From the NCBI GenBank assembly GCA_028023455.1, contig JAQFVV010006725.1, positions 248,001 to 312,000 of the forward strand: a stretch of DNA of 64,000 nucleotides, given 5' to 3'. Shown one piece after another: positions 12,187-24,545 of the stretch. Origin of the DNA: Epiperipatus broadwayi (taxonomy: Eukaryota > Onychophora > Udeonychophora > Euonychophora > Peripatidae). Numbering within the stretch: position 1 is the stretch's first letter; each line of letters starts with the position of its first letter. The translations under genes were made by a program, and so were the position numbers. The notes beneath the pieces were generated by a model. The model made no database searches, was not told where the DNA came from, and saw only the letters and a program-made list of their open reading frames with translations.

Positions 12187-13376
12187 TGCTAACATAAATA
12201 AATGAAGGGGAAAAAAAAAAAATTTATTCCCCAAAATAATTTTAAAGTATATCTAAAATTTTTTGATTCCTCAACATATTGTGAAATGAATATTTATCCC
12301 TGTAATTAGAAAGATGGTTTCAGATGAAACTGATAGAACTGTTGTTTGGAAAACATCTGCTGAGTATAATGATAAGTGTGAAAAACAGTAACAAGTGGGG
12401 TATATGTAGGTCAGAAATAAACAATTATACCAGTGTAGTCTATTCTATTCTAAGATTCAATTCAAGAAGCAGTGCAAAGTGTTTGTTTCCAGGCAAATAG
12501 GAAAGACCGCTGAATAAAAGTTTTCCTCTGACTGACTTGGATAGCCATATCTTGCTGACTTTTTTAAGTATTTGCAATACTCCATTTATAACAGCAGGCA
12601 TGATGATCTTGTCTAATGGAAGACTACTGTATATGACTAAACAAACAAAAATACACCAGTCAAAACATGTGGAGATGCAATTAGATCCAAAAACTAATGC
12701 TGAAGTTTTTTAACACTAACCATCGCTTGCTTTAATGATGATATAAGGAAAGAAGTGGAATTTGCTCTAAGACATATCCAGAACTACTGTATATCCTATC
12801 TAACATCACTAATGCCCAATGAGAATAATTATCATCTTGAATGAACTAATTACGACATTTATAAATATAATAAAAGAACAATATTTGCAGAAAACCATGG
12901 TTTCAAACTTTACCATTGGTCAGATCTTATAAATCTAATTATTTTAAGGTCTTAAATTTAAAATATCTTTAATAATTTTATTTGAATTGTTTTGTATTAT
13001 AATTACAGTATTATATTTAGTAATAGTTACAAATATATAAGCAACAGTTTTATATATCTATTGTTAATAAATTGCTAACTTATTTTTATTATTAATCAGG
13101 TTAGTTTGTGTTTACTTATCAAACTTATTTCAAACATAATGCTATTAATATTTACAACCCTGAGAAACCATGCAATCCACTGGGGGACATGTAGGGATAA
13201 TGATAATAATTTATAAATGATGGTGATCAGGCATTAATAAGTTGTCCAAAAATAAATTTTCTATTTAGGGGGTTTGGCATCCAAAGTTTGTTTATTTATT
13301 TATGGAAAATAGAAAAACCAAATTAAAATAGTTTTGGAGTAGTTGTGCTTAGTTTAATCTTCAATGGTAGGTTATA

Positions 13377-13442
13377 AATAATCATTATCACAGATATTTC
13401 GTTAGTTAATATTAACTAACTATCTGTGGTGGTGATGATTAT
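13377..13442. repeat. Short hairpin in duplicate copy 2
   Basis: ATCATTATCACAGATA...GTTAGTTAAT faces ATTAACTAAC...TATCTGTGGTGGTGATGAT, giving an imperfect stem of about 25 bp. The corresponding part of copy 1 (about 8040-8080) lacks the second arm, so the hairpin arose after the duplication. Confidence 0.5.
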
Positions 13443-13892
13443 GATTATATTTAAATTTAATCGTTTTTTATTCGAGTATATACTAAATATCCAAATATTT
13501 ATTTTGATGCAAAATTTACTATTACAATATATTTAATTATAAATTATACTTATGTATGGTATTGTTTTAATTTTAAATTAATTTTCTTTTACTTACATCC
13601 GTAAATTAATTATATATATTTTTGAAAATTTCTGTTTAACATTATCATACTTTAAACATAAAAACATCATTAAAAAAAAGCACATGATTTACATTTCTGC
13701 TAAACCAATGACATACTTTGACCCGTTTTATCATACTCTCTCGTTTCTTCATTATTTATCCATCATATTATTTTATAAAATAATCTACAAACATCCAAAT
13801 CCTATATAACCTTATTGATGATGTTAAATTATTATTAGTCAAGATAATAATAATAAGATTTAAGTTTCAGTTAATTAAAGTCGAATATATAT

Positions 13893-15776
13893 TATACCTA
13901 CACCCTTTTTACCATCGTTCGTAAATTTTATAAAAACATCATTTATATAAATCAATAACAATGTTTTAATTTTTATAATAACGACTCGATCAGAACTTTG
14001 TACCTCCCTCTTACACAAAATCCTATCACAGGGCTGTCAGTACCTCGGGTAGAGTAATCAATATCATTGGAAAACATTTGCCAATAACATTTATACTCGT
14101 TTACTAGACTACATATTAGCCAATCAAACTTTTTATTTATTTAAAGGAAAAAATCCTATGGGCGCCAGCCGACCTTGTCGACAAGTCTGCTTGACCAATA
14201 CGATCTAGTACCCGCTCCCGCTAGCTCAGCTACAATAATCAACAAAATATACTCCGCCTACTTAAAAATCAATTTTAGAATCTTTCTCTGCGCTAATTTT
14301 CTCGCTTTCTCTTTTTCTTTTATTTAATTATTTAATTTAAATCTAATTTAAGTAATTACTAACCCATGAAATCTCTATTCACGCTATTACACTTCGTTTG
14401 GTCTTATAATATAATTAATTACACTTTCGTTCAAGTTCAGATAAAATTTAATGCAATCAAAATTTCATATTATAAATACAAAAAATAATTATACGCACAC
14501 TTATAGTTGAAATCACAATAAAATCTCATATTATAAATACATTTAGAAAATAATTATACGCATACACTTATATTTGAAATCACACTAAAATCTCATATTA
14601 TAAATACATTTTGAAAATAATTATACGCATACACTTATATTTGAAATCACACTAAAATCTCTGGGTAATGGAGCTAAAGACACTTAGTAATTATTGTTCG
14701 TAAGATAAAGTTCAGAGTTTATTATTACGGCTTTTATTAGTGAATTAGAAATTGAAATAAACATTACCTAGCTTTCTCCCTTATGCACGGTTCCGAGCGT
14801 TGCTTCTGATAGTATTTCATTCGGTCAGTTAGCGCTAACTCTTTGCAATCCGTTTCCCGATGTCATTGGGATCCTGTGGGCTCCACGTGGACACTCCGTC
14901 TCCTTCTTGTTTTATGCGACCATGATCGAAATTTGAACTGTCTGCTGTTGGTATTGCATGGAAGGATTCGGCCGGTTGTTCACACGATGGGTTTAACAAT
15001 GCAGCATTTTACTTTAGACGTATACTCTCTATCTATGAAAATAATATAATTAATGAATGAATGAAAGAATGAATAGAAAATTCGCCCCTTTTATATTTTA
15101 CGGTCCTTATCTTGCGGATTCAATCTACAATACGTAACTAATCCTCTGGTGTTTCAGTTATGGTCCGTGCTGACTTTCTGGTGTTCGCATTGGTCATTTA
15201 ATTTCTTTATACTCTCTGCTAGAACTATTTCAATTTCTTTATTTCACTTTCTTTGTTATAGTTATTTCAATTTCTTTGTTAAAGTTATTTTCAATTTCTT
15301 TGTTAAAGTTATTTTCACTAATTAGCCGTTTAATGGAAATTTCTTATGTTTGTCATTAGCTCCCATTGTTCACTACATTCCTTTAATTACATATATTTTT
15401 TCTTTTTTTATTATGATTATAAGACAAAACGAATTCCACCTTGCTTTTTCTTTTTTTTTTTTTTTCTTAAAGCAATCTTAAATCGAATTTCAATTTAGTT
15501 AAATCAAATCTTAATTAAATCAAATTTAGTTAAATCAATTTTTAATTCTTTAGTTTTTATTTAAATACGATTCAAAATTATATATTATAAAACTATTTAT
15601 TTTATGCTTTTAACGATAACCTGTCTATGAGAAAAAAAAATCTTTATTCTTATTTTACCCTACAAGATCTCTTATTTTTATTAATATTTACACAAATCGT
15701 TTATCAATTTATATTTTTTTTAAAATTATGTGTACCTCCGAAGCAAGCACACTCCTTCCTGATATATCTCGGTACA
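13893..15776 (-). mobile_element. Solo LTR, TGTACCG group, copy 1 (1884 bp)
   Basis: Read on the minus strand it begins TGTACCGAGATATATCAGGA and ends GGTATA (mutated from GGTACA). It is flanked by ATAT on both sides. The copy at 51210-53044 is the same element in the opposite orientation, and the duplicate locus at about 8970 is an empty site that fixes the 4-bp duplication. On the minus strand a promoter-like TATAAAAGGGGCG lies at about 15087-15100. Inside are a 66-bp minisatellite (14459-14664) and a 24-bp repeat (about 15235-15330) that are shorter or absent in the other copy. No gag or pol is present, so this is best read as a recombination-derived solo LTR of a Ty3/gypsy-like element. 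Confidence 0.75.
14459..14664. repeat. Minisatellite, about 66 bp x 3, inside the solo LTR
   Basis: Three successive units share ATATTATAAATACA, AATAATTATACGCA and ACTTATATTTGAAATCACA. The related LTR at 51210-53044 has a single unit (about 52310-52375), so the array expanded within this copy. Confidence 0.8.
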
Positions 15777-15850
15777 ATATTTTATTGTAAATTGCATTTA
15801 AGCATGGTATAATTATAATTCCAACTCCACCTTTTTCTAATATACATAAA

Positions 15851-17504
15851 TTAAGTAAGTTCTGTTTAACAGTGTTATATCTCAATTAAATGAATAAAGG
15901 CATGAACTTATAATAGTATAACAATCTATAATCCAATAAATGGTTAGTAATAAAATTGATATAATTATCTAAAAATGGAAATTATTAATAAGTTTGTATT
16001 GGAATTGTATGTTTCTAGGTTAAATTGTGAAATAGTATGATAAATAAATGAATGCAATGAAGACATGGAAGACATTTGAGAGAATATGATGACGTGATTT
16101 AACTGACTGCTGGGTCAGCAGAAATTCATAGAAGTTACTTGTCTTTTTTATAATGATTTTTATAGTGTTAAATAAAAATTTTCCAAATGTGTATATATTT
16201 AATTTAAACATATGTGAAAAAGGAAGAAGTATTAGAATTAAAATACGATTATGTACGATTGTAGTTTTAATATGAACATATATTTTATCTATGTAATACT
16301 AATATAAGAATCTCTAGTCTGTAAATATTTATTAATAAAATTAATGTATTTATTTAAAAGACTTAATCATTACTAAAGTTGTGTAGGAGTTGTATACTTG
16401 TGGATTAAGTTGTGAAATATGTATGTACGTTTCAAATATTCTTTTAGGTTTTTCTGTATGAAAGACAAACAAAAACTATTTATGTGAAGAAAGATCAGCA
16501 GGTGAATATTCCTGATCGTTATTGTGATTATGCATGATATCTAAAATTGTTTGCTGATATTTCAAAAACATCTCATTTATTTTTTTCAAAGATGTCCTAA
16601 AATTAACTAACAGATATTATTGAATGTCAACAAGCAATTTTATACATAGCCACAATAACAAACATCTCCTATGATTGATATTTTCCTCTATTTTTATATC
16701 CAGGAAAACTTGAAAGAACATTTGATATTTTTTATTCATGAAATTCATGTGTACATACATACTTGTAAATCTAAATTCACACAAATTTAGAGAATATTAT
16801 TTGATTTCAGCTTCCGCGCTTTTTCGTTCAGCCTCATGATTATTCAGTATATCATAAAAATTTATCTTTCGAAGACAATATTAGAGGGATTAAAACACAG
16901 TAAGTACTTTTTAAATTTTTGTTTTAATTTTTATATGAATAAATACGTGTTAAGTGTTCTTCTAGGAAATAGGTTTATAAAAACAAGGTTATTCTGATTA
17001 AATAGTAATAGAATGCCATTGTTGTCTGACTAATTTACTAAAATATAGATCATCAAATATTCAGTATAAATTACAAAACGATCTGAATACTACATTCAAC
17101 ATAAATATGTTTATTTACTTACTGTACAGTTAGTTTTTTAGATCATGTGACTTTTGGTACCAAGATTGCAGAGCACAACAATTTTATGCCATTGATACCA
17201 AATTGAAATCTCATGAATCTAGTTTTTGTGTCTGCCACTGGACTAAACTATTTAGGGCATTACAACTATGTGAATGTTTAGTTGTTTTATTATTCCAAGA
17301 GTTTTCTTTTCGAATAAATCTTTAAATATTGAATGATATTCATAATTTTATCTCTAAGTATAATTTAATTTACAAATATAATTTATATAAGATAAACAAA
17401 TACTTATCAATTAAAGAAGTTCTATTTTTCTTTCTTTGATAAAATATTGATAATAATGCCTAAGAAATACAAAACAATGTATTAATTTAACAAATATATT
17501 TTTA
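15851..17504. other. Anonymous AT-rich spacer
   Basis: No recognisable gene or repeat. Short ORFs (for example 63 codons on minus at 16020-16211) have no motif. Confidence 0.4.
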
Positions 17505-17745
17505 TATAATAATAATAGTAATGGAAAACTATTCAGAAAAATTGAAATTTTAATAATAATAATATTTAAGCATTGCTTTCAAACAGATCAGTCATAATTA
17601 TAGAACTACAATAAAATATACACATTAAAATTAAATATGCCACTTACCTGGTAATGCAATATCTGATCAAAAGCAATGTTTAGATATTATTTTTATTAAG
17701 ATTTTAAACTTTACTGAATAGTTTTCCATTACTATTGTCATTATA
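17505..17745. mobile_element. Small inverted-repeat element (about 240 bp)
   Basis: AATAGTAATGGAAAACTATT at 17515 and its reverse complement AATAGTTTTCCATTACTATT at 17718 head two arms of about 75-80 bp that stay similar to GCATTGCTTT...GATCAG, leaving a centre of about 70 bp. It has no coding capacity. The form is that of a MITE or hairpin element; target duplication not resolved. Confidence 0.7.
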
Positions 17746-18398
17746 TTCAAATTAAAGAAAGAAAATATTTTATTAAATATATTTTTAATTAATTTTACAA
17801 AATGAAGAGTTATTCATAATTTTTTAAAAAGACAAAACAGTATTTACTAATTTACAACTTTTTATAATCTGTAGATATTTAATAACCTTTTTTTTTTTTT
17901 CAAATTTTTTTTTCCTATTTGGCCTTTAAGACTATTGCGTTAAAAATTTATGAAAAATTTATTGACATGACATTTAACAAAATAATTTTACTTTGTAATG
18001 AATAATATGAACTTCCAATGAATTTAGATTTTCAAAAGTTTTTTGATTCCTATATATATCATTTTAATAAATTGGTATTGAAAAGTCTTACATTGAAATA
18101 CTTAAGAAAATATACAAAAATGTCCCTTTATCAATAAAATACTAAACTCACAATATTTATTTTAAGATAAAGGAATTATGCTAAATATATTTAGTCCTGA
18201 AAAAGACTATTCTAACTTATCATAGTGAAAGTGAAAGTATGTTAATGCAATAAAATCCTTGACATAACATAACTAATTAACCTAATTAGTATATTATCTA
18301 TTGTTTTTTATAAATAAATTAGATCATTTTCAAAAATTACCTGATGAAGAAAACAAGATTTTGCACTTGCTAGAGATTTGACATTACATGTTCTAATG
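17746..18398. other. Anonymous AT-rich spacer
   Basis: Poly(T) and poly(A) tracts, nothing identifiable. Confidence 0.4.
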
Positions 18399-18744
18399 TA
18401 CACCTGGGTCTCGTTTTATGTGGTAGATAGGTTCCACAGAAAACCCACATTAAAAAAAATCGCATAAAAATAGGCTTAATTTATCTCGAAAAATGGGGGT
18501 TAGGGGTTGTAATTTTCAGAATTCGCACAAAAGCAAAAAAGAAAAATTACTTTTAAATTTCGCATTAAAAAAATAAGCAACTAAAGTATGACTAATAAAA
18601 AAGTTCAAATATTTGAAAAAAATTAATACAAGACAAACCTTTTTTACCCTTTTTATTAACTACAGTATTTAATTTTACATTTTTCATACATATTTTAATC
18701 ATTAATGCTAGCGTTCGTTTGTAAACTGGAAAGAAATCAGATTC

Positions 18745-18930
18745 AATGTGATGTGATGTATTGTAGCTTCTCCTTAAATGAAGTCAAGAATCTCACAGCA
18801 ATTATGCCCAGAGAAACCTGTTAGCCATTTTATTTTTATTGTGATGTGATGTATTATGGCTTCTCCTTAAATGAAGTCAAGAATATCTCAGCAATTATGC
18901 CCAGATAAACCTGTTAGCCACTTTCTTTTA
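18745..18930 (-). repeat. Duplicated 3' tail of the nested LINE
   Basis: Two tandem units of about 97 bp share TGTGATGTGATGTATT, CTTCTCCTTAAATGAAGTCA and GCAATTATGCCCAGA. Because the LINE reads on the minus strand, this is its 3' non-coding end, finishing in a TACATCACATCACA-type tail. The same GTGATGTGATGTA motif appears at the opposite edge (22024), consistent with insertion into, or generation of, such a microsatellite. Confidence 0.65.
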
Positions 18931-18974
18931 CATTCCCCACTCTAAATTTACCCATAATCTGCTCTATCCCGTTT

Positions 18975-19280
18975 CTACAACATAATTTTTGTCAACTCTA
19001 TAACCTTTATATCTAAATCCCTCTTATCTTTTCCCAAACCCAGCATAAAAACCAATAATTCACTTTCTGTATAATCACTCTTTTCATATTTATTTTTCCA
19101 CAACTTCATTATATGTACCCTTTCTGTTTTCAAACATTTACATTCAATTAACAAATGCCTAATATTTTCAATTCCTTCCTTACATAATTTACAAAATAAA
19201 TCACCCATATTTTTCCATTTACATGTATATTCTTTTGTAGCTAAAGATCCCGTTCGAGCCTTAAACAATAAACTACTTTT
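18975..19280 (-). pseudogene. C-terminal end of a non-LTR reverse transcriptase (part 2, after the LTR insert)
   Basis: The minus-strand frame reads SSLLFKARTGSLATKEYTC, then a Cys/His cluster CKLCKEGIENIRHLLIECKC (C-x2-C, H, C), which is the zinc-knuckle-like C-terminal signature of many LINE reverse transcriptases, and ends at a stop at 18975. The open frame extends to 19340 only because it reads back into the LTR; the true LINE sequence starts at the insertion point near 19284. It continues the coding sequence found at 21516-22048 in the same frame when the 2.2 kb insert is set aside. Confidence 0.75.
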
Positions 19281-19284
19281 CTTA

Positions 19285-21511
19285 TGTAACGAGCACAGAC
19301 GTTCGTTACATTGTTTTTTTTTTTTAAATTTATTAAACATGAAAGTAAATTAAAAAGTTCGCATTTAAAAATTTTCTTTAAGAATTAAAAATTGAAATTA
19401 AATATCATCTTAAACTCTTATATATTAATTAAATCGCACAGATAATGAAAAATTATTAAAATAAAACTTTATTAAAGAAAAAGTATTTTAAAACTAAATT
19501 TTAAAAAGATTTGGAGATGAAATTATATCTTTAAATTTATCTTTAAATATATTTTTGATTTGGAAAACAGGTTAATTAATCAGAAAGGGAAATGATTGTT
19601 AATTAGTTAAATGTAAACCAGCCTTCGGCATTTAAATGTAAAAACACCGGTCAGATAAGAAAACAATAGAAACTGTTAGCAAATAAGAAGAAATCCCTAT
19701 GGAATCGGACCGCAGCGAAAGGTCCATCGCATCGGTGACGTAATGTAAATTCAATCCTTCACATTAATATAAAAGGAAAATTTGGAAATTATTAATCAGT
19801 GACTGGAAATTGATTATTACGATGTGACTATATGTAGTAGTACGGAATTGGAGGAATTGACAGACGCACGGTCAATTCTTTCAGCTGTTAAAGAAGGGAG
19901 AAATGAACTATCGTTTCCTACATTGAGGACCAACTAAATTAAAAAACCTCCGAATGAATAAATAAAACAACGGCTAAATGGATACCAATTTTAGGACGGC
20001 GTGGGAATTTACGTTCATGGCAAGCAACGGATAAAGTTGGACGTTTTAAAATCGTAAGAACTTATATATTCACTTGAAACAATAAGAACTCTAAATTTTA
20101 AAACTTTTTAGTAAATAATGCAATAGAATCCTATCTGACCAAACTAAATTCTTCATTAATAATGTTATTTGATGTATTTTTTTTCTTATTTATTTTGTAA
20201 AATCATTTCCATTTATTTATTTTTTGTTCTTTAAGTTTTATTATGATTGTTGTTTTCCGTTAAATTAATTATAAAAATGTTAAACTTAAGTCGGGCGTGA
20301 ATGGCTGTATAGATTTGTAAAGTTATATTAGGGGAGGGTAATCTTAGGTTATTTATGTCGTTGTGAGATTGGGTCAATGGATTGGATATATTGATGTAGT
20401 TAGTAGATGTAATCGGAGATTCGCTACTGGCAGAATCGTTTATATATACGCCGCACTCACCCGTTTGCCTATGGAAGGAATTATAAGACGGAGAACGCAG
20501 TTCCTTTCTATGGAGTTTTTTTTTATTGTTCTTCTCGTTAGATAGATGTAATATTCCTATCTGATTGAGAGTCAATGTCTTTCTTAATTCTTTTGGTGCT
20601 GCCGTATTTCGTATTACATTGAATACATCGATATATCAGATGGATTGATGACAGTTTGACGGCGAATTTTAGCCTAAGGTTAAATAGGGATAGAATATTT
20701 TAATTTCAATGCAAATCTATGTAGTATTCATACTCGATTCTAAATAAAAATGCATTAAACTTAAGTTGTTTATAGACGCTTGCATGGATTGTTTATCGGT
20801 TAACTATGTTTTGCGTTTTCATATTTGATCAAAATATATAGACATTCGATAAATAATGATACCTTACGGTGAGTATCTAGAATGTATTTATTCGGATGTC
20901 TTTTAAGTTATTGGTGACAATGCAAGTATCTTATGATGAATACTATTGGGTTACGTAGAAATTTCCCTCCGCAATTGTCAGTAATCAATAATTTTGTATT
21001 TTGATCGTTTATGTTTACTTTGAAATGTTTTTGACCGTGAAATCTATGTAACCGATCTATATTCAACATTATAAACAAGCTTTCCTAAATTTATCTGTGC
21101 GAACTTAATTAAAATGTAAAATTAGAATATAATAGTAGTTAAAGGTAAATTAAAGTCAAAAATCAAAGTTAAAAAGAATGTTAAAAATTAAAATGTAAAA
21201 CTAATACTAAAATAATTTTAAATCTTATATATATGTGCATAAATAAATGTTTGTATGCTAATTACTGGCAGTGGCTTATTTTATTTATTTTTTAATGTTG
21301 AAATCTAATTAGATAAGATATGATATTATTAAATCTCTGCTACTCCCTGAGCTAGTGACATGGGCTAACGACCGGAACCAAAATATTTAAAAAAATTTTT
21401 TTTTTTTTTGACTTACGTATCTGCCTACTTTATAAAATTTTCTAGGTTCAAATGCTTAGATGGCGCCCTGTAGTGCAGTTTACGTTAAGCGCCTTTCTCC
21501 GGATCGTTACA
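19285..21511 (+). mobile_element. Solo LTR, TGTAACG family, copy 1 (2227 bp)
   Basis: Begins TGTAACGAGCACAGACG and ends CCGGATCGTTACA, so the outermost 8 bp TGTAACGA/TCGTTACA are inverted and the TG...CA rule for LTRs is met. CTTA at 19281-19284 and 21512-21515 is a 4-bp target duplication. The insert cleanly splits the LINE frame, confirming the boundaries. A TGACGTAA site at about 19736 and TATAAAAG at 19768 look like a U3 promoter on the plus strand. No protein-coding region is credible. A second copy lies at 25321-27539. A 2.2 kb LTR is long for an animal element. Confidence 0.8.
19736..19775 (+). promoter_or_regulatory. CRE-like and TATA motifs of the TGTAACG LTR
   Basis: TGACGTAA followed about 30 bp later by TATAAAAG. 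The same pair is kept at about 25773 and 25805 in the other copy, supporting a retained core promoter. Function is inferred from motif and position only. Confidence 0.45.
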
Positions 21512-21515
21512 CTTA

Positions 21516-22048
21516 CTATTATCATATATTAACTCACACCTAATATTCTGTTTATTTCTATATATATTTAAACTCTTTTTACTCTCCATACTATTTCTCC
21601 ATCTCTCTAACTCCCTAGTCTTTATTAATAAATTTATTCTTTTATCCTATTCCTTACTACTATAACACTCAATAATCTTCTTAACACAATCATCCCATCT
21701 TTTGTACAAATATACTGATATAAATTCTTTATCCAAATCTTTTGCATACCGCATTACCTTTCTCACCCATCTTGTTACCTGCCCTTTACTCATAACCCAA
21801 TTAAATACTATTTTAGCTATTCTTTTATTATCCATAAACTGCAATCTACCAAACATTTTCATTTTACTTTTTGCATCTCTCATATGAAAACTTGACCATC
21901 CCATTTCTCCTTGAATTGCCTCCCTTGCTGTCCATACTTCTGCATCCAATGCATGTCTTCCTACTTCCCTTTGAGCTTTTTCTAAATAATCTAATATATT
22001 TTTACTAACATATAATGCATTCGTGATGTGATGTACAACTAGCGCCAT
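21516..22048 (-). pseudogene. Non-LTR reverse transcriptase C-terminal region (part 1, before the LTR insert)
   Basis: The minus-strand frame contains NILDYLEKAQREVGRHALDA and EAIQGEMGWSSF, blocks I recognise from LINE-type reverse transcriptases of invertebrates just after the catalytic domain, then GRLQFMDNKRIAKIVFNW. A TAG at about 21647 interrupts it, after which the same frame stays open (INLLIKTRELERWRN) up to the solo LTR at 21511. The upstream catalytic domain is absent, so the copy was 5'-truncated on insertion, as is usual for LINEs. It joins the segment at 18975-19280. Confidence 0.75.
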
Positions 22049-22561
22049 TTTCAGTCTTGTGCTGTGTTAATGGTTTTCTGTTTCTATATTAAAAAAATGA
22101 GATCGTAATCAAAACAAAAAAATTATGCATTATCATTAGAAAGATTATTTTCAATTTATAAAATCTTCATTTTTTATTTTAAAAATCTAAAAGATTATTT
22201 ATTTCTGTTATATATAACAAAATATACATTTTAAAAGTTTAATTTTTTTGAATATTTATTGCGATATTTTTATATGTAAGTATAAATCTATTATTATTAT
22301 TTACTCATTAGTATAACTAGGTTATTTACATAAAAGCTAAAATTTTAAATACAGCTTCAGGCCATATTCACGTTAGCTGCTAATATAACATTACATTTTT
22401 GAAGAAAAAAAAGTATTTCAAGTGAAAATAAGTTATTAATAATTTAAATTTCTTGATATCTAATAAATATAGTGAAATATGAAAGATATTAAGAAAAAAC
22501 ATGAATCGCATAACTTCAAAATCGCATTAAAATAATCCGCATAAAACGAGACCCAGGTGTA

Positions 22562-24044
22562 TATAAAATATATAGATTCTGTTATATTTATGCATTAATT
22601 TTATAATCACTTTCAAAATTTTCTGTTTTTATATAATATATTTGCAGTCAAAATATGTAATATCTTTATATTTTCTCTAAAATTATGTTTATGTTGTAAA
22701 GAACTTGAATTTCTAACACATGCATATTCACAAATATGAACTCATGTTTATATATAATTGTTTGAAATAGCTGTATTGGGGATTTTAATAAAATGTTTGT
22801 TTATTTTGTTATTGTTGTCTAGCTTCACTATATAAGCTAAGACCAATGTCAGCAGTAGATTTTCATTCTGAATATCTAATTCATCTTTCATAAATTAATA
22901 GTAGTACTTTTATATTTGTTGCAATTGAATCAGTGTTTAATACCTGATAAAAACATTCCATATTACTATTGATTTTATATTTATAAAAAGAGTAACAATG
23001 CTTATCTAAATATGTCATTGCCATTTTGTTCTAGTTTCTGATAAAAGCCAGTCTATTTAAATATGTATTATTTGTTTGTTTTTATTTATGTATATATGTA
23101 TATGTTCTTTAATTTTATTTTTTATTGTTATTTTATATATATATTATAAAATGGAAATGAAATTTTCAGTCCACAGTGGGCTTTTGTTTCAAGTAGTTTT
23201 ATATGAGTTAGGTTGGAGTTTACTGGGACTATATATAACAGTAATTTACTGAGAATGGAAAAGACATTAATTTATCATGCAGAGTATCTTAATGACTGAA
23301 TTTTATTTTTTAATAAGTTTATTCTAATATAAAGTATAGAAATTAAATTACAAACATATATTGAACACAAATAGAACAAAATTTTATACAATATATACAT
23401 AAATTGCTTGAAGATTTGCATAATAAAAATAAGATTAGGGTGATCTGTATCTAATCTTTAGTTTGTTTTTTGAATCTTTGGTGGCCAGATTTTCCAGGTT
23501 GAGTTCATCCTTTTGATAAATACCGTGTACCGGTCAAAATATGTTTATCCATCTAACATGAGCTGGAACTAACAAAATGTACTTCAAACCCGAGATTTAG
23601 ATCAAGGACCAGCTTGAATTCTAACCCACTCTCTAAGCCCCAGATCAAACACCTAATGGATAACATAACAATGATAGCACACGAGAATTAATTTTAAATC
23701 CGGCCGACTAGCAAAGCTGAGCAAAACAATGAGACATCTATTAACTATGGCTAAACTAAAATATATATATAAGTATGGCTGTACTTTTGGAAGTGGAGAA
23801 AAGAGGAATTCGAACTACTCAAATAAGTTAGACAATAAAAATATAGTTTAATGTAATGACAAATTATTTACATACATTTATAAATTAAGTACATTAGTAT
23901 GTGCGTGAATGAGTAAGCGGTCTACCAAACGATAGATAATTATATTGTCATTCACGCTATTATTTCTCTTATGCTCTTTTATTAATTAAATAATATATAC
24001 TATACATAAACACACATCTTTGGTGGGTCCAATATTAAGATGCC
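22562..24044. other. Anonymous AT-rich spacer
   Basis: About 23480-23720 is slightly richer in GC but has no lasting frame. No repeat boundary identified. Confidence 0.4.
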
Positions 24045-24115
24045 AATCGATTATTAGAAAGAATTTACATAAAATTGCTATTAATGCTTTGGATTACGGT
24101 TCTGAAACATGGTGA
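24045..24115 (+). pseudogene. Possible scrap of an RTE-like reverse transcriptase
   Basis: A short plus-strand frame ends INALDYGSETW followed by TGA. YGSETW is the conserved box also present in the relic at the window start (LTYGSETW). Only about 20 codons are recognisable, so this is tentative. Confidence 0.4.
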
Positions 24116-24545
24116 CTAACATTATTTAGGGGAGCATTCTGGGGTTCATTACAGATATAATATAAACTATTTTCATGCCATTACGGTCATGAAAATAAAT
24201 AAAATACATTTGAAAAACATATTTGATTATATGACAAAGATACTTAATGAAAATTCTGTTAATTAGCGCTGGTAAGAAGAACGCTTTATTTTCCCCAAGG
24301 CATATAGATACTCTTAAATACAGAAATAAGTTACGATGGTGGTATTGTATAAGACTGAAATAAATTTAATTAATAAACTAGAAGTAGTTGGCATTTATAT
24401 ATATTTTTAAGCAGAGCGCAATTTTAATATTAGAGCATTAAAACTGAGTCATGAAGCAAAAGAAATAATAATACAAAGAAGTTAGCGGTGCTGAGATTAT
24501 AACCAAGAAATAACAGGAAAAGTCGTGCTTCTGGATGAAAGACAA

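Larger units (their letters stand above)
9121..15850. repeat. Tandem duplication, copy 2 (expanded by insertions)
   Basis: Paralogue of 6561-9120, interrupted by a hAT element at 9170-11546, a foldback element at about 11800-12186 and a solo LTR at 13893-15776. Comparison with copy 1 shows continuous flanking similarity on both sides of each insert. For example, TGTAAAG followed by GAAG at 6631 corresponds to the two sides of the hAT element. The underlying period is about 2.5 kb. Confidence 0.55.
18401..22559. mobile_element. DNA element with CACCTGGGTCTCG ends, copy 2, with nested insertions
   Basis: The left end CACCTGGGTCTCGTTTTATG at 18401 and the right end CATAAAACGAGACCCAGGTG at 22540-22559 form near-perfect terminal repeats with TA on both sides. 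Left and right parts match the element at 4030-5218 (for example GATAGATAGGTTCC left and CATAACTTCAAAAT right). The middle is displaced by a LINE relic (about 18745-22048), itself split by a solo LTR (19285-21511). Removing those leaves about 0.9 kb, comparable to copy 1. Confidence 0.8.

Noticed and set aside
20231-20575. 114-codon minus-strand frame in the TGTAACG LTR.
   Set aside because: The sister LTR does not show the same frame, and a plus-strand frame also overlaps; Asn/Ile-rich content is expected from AT-rich DNA.
23527-23540. TGTACCGGTCAA as the start of another LTR.
   Set aside because: No matching GGTACA end with a 4-bp duplication or similar internal sequence could be found.
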